Shown one piece after another: positions 28,362 through 33,130 of a stretch of DNA of 33,130 nt. This DNA comes from a virus. The notes below the pieces were generated by a model. The model saw only the letters and a list, made by a program, of their open reading frames with translations. It was not told where the DNA came from and did no database searches. Made by a program: the position numbers and the translations under genes. Within the stretch, counting starts at the first letter, position 1, and every line of letters starts with the position of its first letter. The stretch is taken from IMG/VR virus record IMGVR_UViG_3300014720_000105, positions 1-33,130 of that record; one strand, 5' to 3'.

Positions 28362-29573
28362 ATGAACGCATACTTTTTAGCAAGCAGATTGAGTCAAGAT
28401 GAAAAAAATGATATCTTGGCACAACACAGAACATTATACGACGGATACAGAACGATACAATCATCAGTATCTAACGAACAACCATTATATGTACAAGACT
28501 TTGCTAAGGATAAAGTCGGTGCTGTAGTGAATAATAAAGGCGTCGTAAAACCATATACAAATATGGGAATCAACGAACAAGTTCAAAAAGATGTTTGTGA
28601 TGAGTGCGGCTCAAGGGAAATGAGTGAAGGGGAATGTATGGAATTTGGTTGGAAAGGTGAAGTTGGCGCGATGGAAGAAGGTAAGGAACTTATGTGTTCC
28701 GAGTGTGGAAGTGAAATGTATGAGGGAGAATGTAATGAATGTGGATACAAAATGGAATCCTTAGAAGAAACAGGACATCTTGACGATATCTATAACGTTG
28801 AAGATTTGGGAAATGCAGAATTTGATTACGTACAAGGTGGTGGAAACAAATATGGTACATTTGAAAAAATGCACCACATGAAAGGAATAAAAAGTGAACA
28901 AGTAGAAGATGATTATGTCGACAATTTTGAAGACCCAGACAATGAGGATGATGAAGTCGTGGGAACTAATGACTTGGAAATCGATTCAAGTGAAATGTAT
29001 GAACAAGGTTATACTGGTGGTGGAAATGCTCCTGATATGGACATTAGTAATGTTGAACCACCCTATGATTTTGTAAGTAACGGACCAATGGATGTCTACC
29101 CTGAAGGAGAAATGGAAGAACAAGATTGTTTAGACTGTGACGACAATACAGAATACGAAACAATGGAATCTGCTTGGTCTGATGAGGTGGATGAACAAGA
29201 TATTTCAGGAGTACAAGGAATATATGGTGATATGGAACCAGCATTTGATTTTGACTCCAAAGGACCAGGAAGTTCAGGACCCTACCAAACATCAAGTTGG
29301 AATGAGGGTTTTGAAGATGAGACAGATTTGGATAGAATGGATTTGAATCCCGATGGTGAATCTGAAAATGACGACATTTACTGGGAAAAAGATTTGGAAC
29401 CAAATGAATTAGATTTGGATTTGACTAAATTTAATCCTGAAAATGCGTCTTGGGAGGAAATCAAAGCACACACTGGTAATTGGGATGAAATTGACGAGGA
29501 TTTGAAAGAGTCGTTTGAAATTCAAAAGAACAAGATTACAGAAATGATGGTTAGAATGAAAGTTATAAAATAA
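28362..29573 (+). CDS. Acidic protein with Cys-rich (zinc-ribbon-like) segment and tag-like start
   Basis: The start at 28362 gives 403 aa. The N-terminus MNAYFLASRLSQDEKNDILAQH resembles the tag family (SQDEKNDIL, compare TEQERKDIL) but lacks a strict [I/L]-x-E. Residues about 80-140 contain CDECGSREMSEGECME and CSECGSEMYEGECNECGY, pairs of CxxC suggestive of rubredoxin/zinc-ribbon knuckles. The rest is very rich in Asp, Glu, Gly and Met, ending EMMVRMKVIK. Low complexity and acidity suggest an internal head or scaffold-like protein. This is inference. Confidence 0.65.
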   Translation: MNAYFLASRLSQDEKNDILAQHRTLYDGYRTIQSSVSNEQPLYVQDFAKDKVGAVVNNKGVVKPYTNMGINEQVQKDVCDECGSREMSEGECMEFGWKGEVGAMEEGKELMCSECGSEMYEGECNECGYKMESLEETGHLDDIYNVEDLGNAEFDYVQGGGNKYGTFEKMHHMKGIKSEQVEDDYVDNFEDPDNEDDEVVGTNDLEIDSSEMYEQGYTGGGNAPDMDISNVEPPYDFVSNGPMDVYPEGEMEEQDCLDCDDNTEYETMESAWSDEVDEQDISGVQGIYGDMEPAFDFDSKGPGSSGPYQTSSWNEGFEDETDLDRMDLNPDGESENDDIYWEKDLEPNELDLDLTKFNPENASWEEIKAHTGNWDEIDEDLKESFEIQKNKITEMMVRMKVIK

Positions 29574-29575
29574 CA

Positions 29576-29602
29576 AAAACCCCTCACAAAGAGGGGTTTT
29601 TT
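29576..29602. terminator. Bidirectional terminator between convergent genes
   Basis: AAAACCCCTC-acaaa-GAGGGGTTTT, with A-run and T-run on the two sides. It serves the plus-strand acidic protein and overlaps the end of the convergent minus-strand gene. Confidence 0.9.
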
Positions 29603-30537
29603 ATTTCACGGAATTTATATTTTTTAATTTCATCATTAGAATATATTTCAACATCATCTTCATCATCACAATCGAACAAGAATAAAATTTTAACAACTTC
29701 ATTAATTTTGTAATTAGATTGAAAATCTTCGATATTTGTGAAATACAAAGGGTTTTCGGGTATAAAAATTTCAAACTCTTGTATTTTACGATTCAAATCA
29801 TTTGAATATTTTTCAGGAGACTTGTTAATGAATTTTAGTTTGAAAATGTAATCACATACAACATCATGGATATCTATATCACAAAAGAAACAAAATTTTC
29901 TATTAACCCTTTCGAACTTGTATTCTATAAACTTGTGTGAAAACGGGCATTTATAATGATTGGGCAGATTATCAATACTTTTTGTAAAATTCAAAATTTT
30001 GAAACCATTTTTTATACCTAAGTCATGTGTTTTTTTATTTAATTTAAAATTGAAAATTTCATGGAAAAAACCTTTTTTATTTTTTAATAAATGACTGAAA
30101 TTGGCTAAGACTGAGCCGAGTTCTGAGTGTTTTCTTTTTCTATCAAAATTACCTTCAAAAACATCACACAATAAAAAGTTTACGTCTTTCGCTTTAATAT
30201 CTACTTCATTCAAACTGGGTAAATCATATATCTCATAAGAAAAAGAAAAGAAAATTAAATCCTCGAAAGAACCATAGAGCTCTATTATGGTATTCAAAAT
30301 TGTAGTTGAAATTGATTTTTCATTTTCCAAATTGAGATTTGAAGGTTGTTCAACAACAAAGATTTTGATTTTAGAATCATTCTCAGAGTAATATTTTTTA
30401 ATTTTTTTCAAACTTTCTTCTGTTCCAAAAATTAGAAAATAATCTACGATATCGTATAACTTTTCAAACCTCAATTCGAAAACAGATTCATCACCAGACG
30501 AGAAGACAACATCGAACACTAATTTTTTTTTAGTCAT
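29584..30537 (-). CDS. Glycosyltransferase family 17-like protein
   Basis: The product is 317 aa. The N-terminal pattern VFDVVFSSGDESVFELRFEK then LYDIVDYFLIFGTEESLKK recalls GT17 (F-x-FNNELE-LE-RL-ELYDVVDYFVI-E). In typical members this is followed by a conserved SDxDE-like motif. Here the corresponding site is degenerate (FFSFSYEIYDLPSLNE), so activity is doubtful. It has a mid-protein CPFSH and a CFFCDIDIH cluster. GT17 enzymes add N-acetylglucosamine to glycans. Possible target: virion or host glycans. Confidence 0.5.
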   Translation of the reverse strand: MTKKKLVFDVVFSSGDESVFELRFEKLYDIVDYFLIFGTEESLKKIKKYYSENDSKIKIFVVEQPSNLNLENEKSISTTILNTIIELYGSFEDLIFFSFSYEIYDLPSLNEVDIKAKDVNFLLCDVFEGNFDRKRKHSELGSVLANFSHLLKNKKGFFHEIFNFKLNKKTHDLGIKNGFKILNFTKSIDNLPNHYKCPFSHKFIEYKFERVNRKFCFFCDIDIHDVVCDYIFKLKFINKSPEKYSNDLNRKIQEFEIFIPENPLYFTNIEDFQSNYKINEVVKILFLFDCDDEDDVEIYSNDEIKKYKFREIKNPSL

Positions 30538-30590
30538 ACTATTGAAAATATAGGTAAACCAAATTAAACTTGAAGTAATAAATCAAACAG

Positions 30591-31190
30591 ATGCCAAGTA
30601 ACAACAAATTCGTGCAAAACCAAAGAAATAATGTAAATCATTTCAATTACTATTATTTCACAGATGTGTTCACCAACCAAGAGATTGAAAAAATAATTGA
30701 AATTGGAGAATCCCAACCTAAAATAAAGGCAACTACAGTAGGTGAAGACGAAAGTCAACACGAGTCGGGATATAGAGTGAGCGATATTTCATGGTTATCG
30801 AATAACCCTAAAACAGACTGGATTTTTGAAAGAATCGCGGGTTTAGCAATTAAAGCAAATACTGAAATGTGGAACTTCGATATTTGGGATTTCCAAGATG
30901 ACCTTCAATATACTTCATACTATGGAAATGGTGGTCACTATGATTGGCATGCCGACCTTGGTGTTGGTATTTCTAATAGAAAATTGTCGGTTGTACTTCA
31001 GTTATCAGATTCTGATGAGTATGAGGGCGGTGATTTACAGATGAACACTGGTGGAAGTATCTTGAACGTACCTAGACAAAAAGGATTAATTTGTTTTTTC
31101 CCCTCATTCGTATTACATAGAGTAACACCCCTTTCCTCTGGATTGAGAAGGTCTTTGGTGACTTGGTTGTGTGGTGCAAACTTAAGATGA
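30591..31190 (+). CDS. 2-oxoglutarate/Fe(II) oxygenase, prolyl 4-hydroxylase-like
   Basis: The 199-aa protein has the complete metal and cosubstrate set: GGHYDWHADLG with His120 and Asp122, LLHR-type VLHRVTP with His176, and a basic residue 10 positions later (RRSLV, Arg186/187) for 2-oxoglutarate. The overall layout (YTSYYGNGGHYDWHAD, EGGDLQMN, LICFFPSFVLHRVTP) is that of P4Hc/PiuC-like enzymes common in T4-like phages. It should hydroxylate a protein side chain, possibly proline. The next gene overlaps by ATGA. Confidence 0.85.
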   Translation: MPSNNKFVQNQRNNVNHFNYYYFTDVFTNQEIEKIIEIGESQPKIKATTVGEDESQHESGYRVSDISWLSNNPKTDWIFERIAGLAIKANTEMWNFDIWDFQDDLQYTSYYGNGGHYDWHADLGVGISNRKLSVVLQLSDSDEYEGGDLQMNTGGSILNVPRQKGLICFFPSFVLHRVTPLSSGLRRSLVTWLCGANLR

Positions 31191-31606
31191 TTCAACACAA
31201 AATTATATCAACATCAGATTTCAGAAAAGTTGGATTGCAAAACGAATTTTGGCTTTGGTTTTTTAAATCGTCAAAGGAAAATTTAAGTTTAGCGATTCAA
31301 CCTTTAGATGGTGCTACAGATAAGTATGGTTTTCATGAATTTAGAGAATTAATGTCTAAACTTCCAATACCTGTGTTTCAGACACCAACAAAAGATGCGA
31401 TTGATTTTTTAATTTCTTTGGACCCCAATTTAGTTTTACAAAAAATTTACCAAAAATCTGAATTTGTACCTTTAATTCTTGGTTTTAATCATATGAGACT
31501 TGTAAGCTCAACACATCATCCTGAAAAATGTTTCTGTACTGAGGGAATTTTGAGTATTGTTGCTGAGATGAATGTAGATTTACTCTCCAAAATAGAATTG
31601 GATTAA
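31187..31606 (+). CDS. Hypothetical protein
   Basis: The ATG at 31187 overlaps the oxygenase stop (ATGA) and gives 139 aa. It starts MIQHKIISTSDFRKVGLQNE, with an aromatic patch (FWLWFFKSS) and PTKDAIDFLISLDPNLVLQK in the middle, ending in a Cys-containing segment (HHPEKCFCTEG). No family is recognised. Coupling with the oxygenase suggests a related role, perhaps as its substrate or partner. Confidence 0.6.
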   Translation: MIQHKIISTSDFRKVGLQNEFWLWFFKSSKENLSLAIQPLDGATDKYGFHEFRELMSKLPIPVFQTPTKDAIDFLISLDPNLVLQKIYQKSEFVPLILGFNHMRLVSSTHHPEKCFCTEGILSIVAEMNVDLLSKIELD

Positions 31607-32199
31607 CGTTCGGTGTTAAAAAAGAATACCTGAAACAATCTTCCGTCGTTCATATCTCTCCCAAAATAGTCTAAAGAAACGTGATAGTTGTCTGCTCTAT
31701 ACATAATCAGACGATTAAAAACATTTCCAACTCTATCAACAAGTTCCCACTTAGTATAATCTCTACAGTCAATACCAGGAGGTGCGGCTTCTTTATACCC
31801 TGGTTCATTCTCTCTTTTATAGTTATAGTGCATCCATCCTGTTGCTTTGTGACGGAAAATTCCAGTTCCTGAGCTTAATGGGGCGTCGGGTGTAAGGTAA
31901 CAAACGGCAGCCCAATCTGTTGTTGAGTCAGCGTGAATCCACGACCTATCCTCAGCAACTGTGTATTGAAATGAACCTGTATAGTTGTTTTCAGGGTCAT
32001 CACTACCCCAATATGTAATCTCACCTGCAAATGGGTAAAGAATATCTCTTAGTTTCTTTCTAAGTCCATCATTTAAAAATGACCTAGTTCTTTGACCAGG
32101 ATAATTTCCTCTAACTTTAAATTCTTGTTTTAATGCAAATTCTCTAACATCCATTGGGTTAGCGTAGAAGTCATCTATTGTAAGTGAATTGAATCTCAT
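31603..32199 (-). CDS. DUF6445-like putative 2OG-Fe(II) oxygenase
   Basis: The 198-aa protein starts MRFNSLTIDDFYANPMDVRE, followed by RSFLNDGLRKKL. It has SWIHADSTTDWAAVCYL (His89, Asp91), GTGIFRHKATG, RADNYHVS (His173) and GRLFQVFFFN (Arg187), the HxD...H...R arrangement of double-stranded beta-helix oxygenases. I recall such proteins as DUF6445, found in phages and marine bacteria. Substrate unknown. It converges with the gene above by 4 bases and has TATTTAT 28 bases upstream. Confidence 0.7.
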   Translation of the reverse strand: MRFNSLTIDDFYANPMDVREFALKQEFKVRGNYPGQRTRSFLNDGLRKKLRDILYPFAGEITYWGSDDPENNYTGSFQYTVAEDRSWIHADSTTDWAAVCYLTPDAPLSSGTGIFRHKATGWMHYNYKRENEPGYKEAAPPGIDCRDYTKWELVDRVGNVFNRLIMYRADNYHVSLDYFGRDMNDGRLFQVFFFNTER

Positions 32200-32227
32200 A
32201 AATTTTTGTCTTTAATAAAATCTAACC

Positions 32228-32234
32228 ATAAATA
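32228..32234 (-). promoter_or_regulatory. TATTTAT motif
   Basis: GTATTTAT on the minus strand, 28 bases before the ATG at 32199. This is the longest spacing in the set, so it is less certain. Confidence 0.35.
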
Positions 32235-32313
32235 CACAGAAAAAAAATGGTAAAAGAAAAAAATTGAAATGACTTTTACCTTACTTTCTAATATTTGTTA
32301 TATAAAATTACAT

Positions 32314-32613
32314 ATGGAAATTAAAGAAATTGTGTCCTACTTCATGAACCCTGATAGTAATATTATGGAGGTTTCTTTTAGGACGATAGAGGACAATGAA
32401 GAAGTTATCAGAGTAGACCAAATAGATTATTCAATAGTTGAAGAATATGGATTTGATTTAGTTACAGAATCTTTTGATTTTTTTGACGAAGATGAGGATG
32501 ACTCATTTGTCGATGAAGAAAAAGTTGAACTTGATGAGGATGAATTGATAACATTCTTGAATGAATATTATACAATCCACCCCGAGTCTTTACCAAGTCC
32601 TGAGTTTTATTAA
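32314..32613 (+). CDS. Small acidic protein
   Basis: The ATG at 32314 gives 99 aa. The product has a strand-rich first half (MEIKEIVSYFMNPDSNIMEV) and a highly acidic second half (FDFFDEDEDDSFVDEEKVEL). An ATG 45 bases upstream would add a hydrophobic piece but overlaps the AT-rich leader, so I prefer 32314. No family is recognised. It converges with the lipoprotein gene by 4 bases. Confidence 0.55.
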   Translation: MEIKEIVSYFMNPDSNIMEVSFRTIEDNEEVIRVDQIDYSIVEEYGFDLVTESFDFFDEDEDDSFVDEEKVELDEDELITFLNEYYTIHPESLPSPEFY

Positions 32614-33130
32614 GGACCAACTCTATTGAGAGAAAGAATTAATCTGTAGTGCGGACCATCTTTACCGTAGGGAGCGAAATCTAAACCAGACAACTGCAGA
32701 GTTTCGAGCAAGTCACTATCGACTTGGAAAGTAAGTCTTGCATATGAATTTCTATCTTTAGGTTTGTAATCAAATTGAATTTTTCCTGTGGTGTATGCAT
32801 CAAAACTATAAGGAACCCTCCAAAACATAATTTCATTTGGTGATTCACCATATTCCCACCTGTCCCTTTGACCATTTTGATGTCTGTTGTACCAAACCAT
32901 CCTTACTGTAGAATAATCGAAATGGATATAAAAATTATCCACTTTGATAGAATCAAATGGGTCTGGTAAGTACTGAGTAATAAATGTAGACCCTGATAAA
33001 AAAGTTGTGTCCTTTGTGGTCGCTTGAGAAGTTTGAATCAAGGTAACTTTGGAAACAACATACTTACCACTCAAAGTTAGGTCACTAACCTCAGTCACAT
33101 ACTTTTCACATGAAAAGAGAAATGGGAGTA
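32610..33130 (-). CDS. Exported lipoprotein, 5'-truncated by the window edge
   Basis: The frame is open beyond the nearest GTG (33098) to the window edge. Upstream residues read LPFLFSCEKYVTEVSDLTLS, in which LFSC is a lipobox with the lipidated Cys. The true start therefore lies outside the window. The mature part (about 165 residues visible) is beta-rich (GKYVVSKVTLIQTSQ, FYIHFDYSTVRMVWYN, GKIQFDYKPKDR), ending in LILSLNRVGP. It may be an outer-membrane-anchored phage protein acting on the host surface; the function is unknown. Confidence 0.7.
   Translation of the reverse strand, partial: LPFLFSCEKYVTEVSDLTLSGKYVVSKVTLIQTSQATTKDTTFLSGSTFITQYLPDPFDSIKVDNFYIHFDYSTVRMVWYNRHQNGQRDRWEYGESPNEIMFWRVPYSFDAYTTGKIQFDYKPKDRNSYARLTFQVDSDLLETLQLSGLDFAPYGKDGPHYRLILSLNRVGP

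Noticed and set aside
29044-29403. 119-aa minus-strand frame inside the acidic protein
   Set aside because: It is the antisense shadow of an Asp/Glu-rich coding region, giving a His/Pro/Leu-rich product.

Overview
The window looks like a piece of a large tailed bacteriophage (Caudoviricetes) genome whose host is probably a member of the Bacteroidota. The DNA is AT-rich and packed with short genes on both strands, with frequent strand switches and many 1-4 bp stop/start overlaps. It carries phage lysis genes (a GH19 endolysin, holin-like and spanin-like membrane proteins), a PT-rich virion-like protein, two tRNAs, ThyA and two nucleases of homing type. Three things point to the host: almost no Shine-Dalgarno sequences, several promoters of the Bacteroidota form TTG-N20-TAnnTTTG, and signal peptides ending in FSQ of flavobacterial style.

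Layout. 1-5993: end of a cyclophilin gene, a tagged lysozyme-like protein, two small paralogues, a metallopeptidase and an exported beta-barrel-like protein (minus strand), small genes, a sulfotransferase-like enzyme and a tagged protein. 6051-8566: DUF2452-like protein, membrane/coiled-coil protein, a 43-aa basic protein, a tagged protein and an exported NUC1-type nuclease. 8688-9200: an RNA block with a tRNA-Phe and a ~305-nt structured RNA, each with its own promoter and terminator. 9224-12658: PT-rich protein, holin-like protein, two tagged nuclease-like proteins. 12636-16182: a minus-strand run of small, probably early genes. 16230-17653: endolysin and a disrupted locus. 17727-20572: PPK2 polyphosphate kinase and followers. 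20569-23295: flavodoxin-fold protein, a large unknown, tRNA-Ser, a homing endonuclease. 23391-26434: exported protein, second metallopeptidase, others. 26437-28163: ThyA operon with an Smr-domain protein. 28362-33130: acidic Cys-rich protein, a GT17-like protein, two 2OG-Fe(II) oxygenases and a truncated lipoprotein.

The two most interesting signals are linked. First, at least 22 gene starts are preceded by TATTTAT (often GTATTTAT), and in 8 cases it ends exactly 4 bases before the ATG. I read it as a phage-specific, probably late, promoter giving leaderless or near-leaderless mRNAs. Second, many otherwise unrelated proteins, mostly behind this motif, begin with a short tag such as MKIIITESQYTRLIE, MRITEQERKDIL, MGKRFIITEEEKQRI or MSILNEVGRI. 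Each carries an [I/L]-x-E tripeptide like the T4 prohead-protease site that ends T4 capsid-targeting sequences. My hypothesis is a cargo system in which nucleases, metallopeptidases, a polyphosphate kinase and other enzymes are packed in the head and injected with the DNA. A third striking item is a tRNA-Phe with a 16-nt UUCG-capped hairpin insertion in its D-loop.
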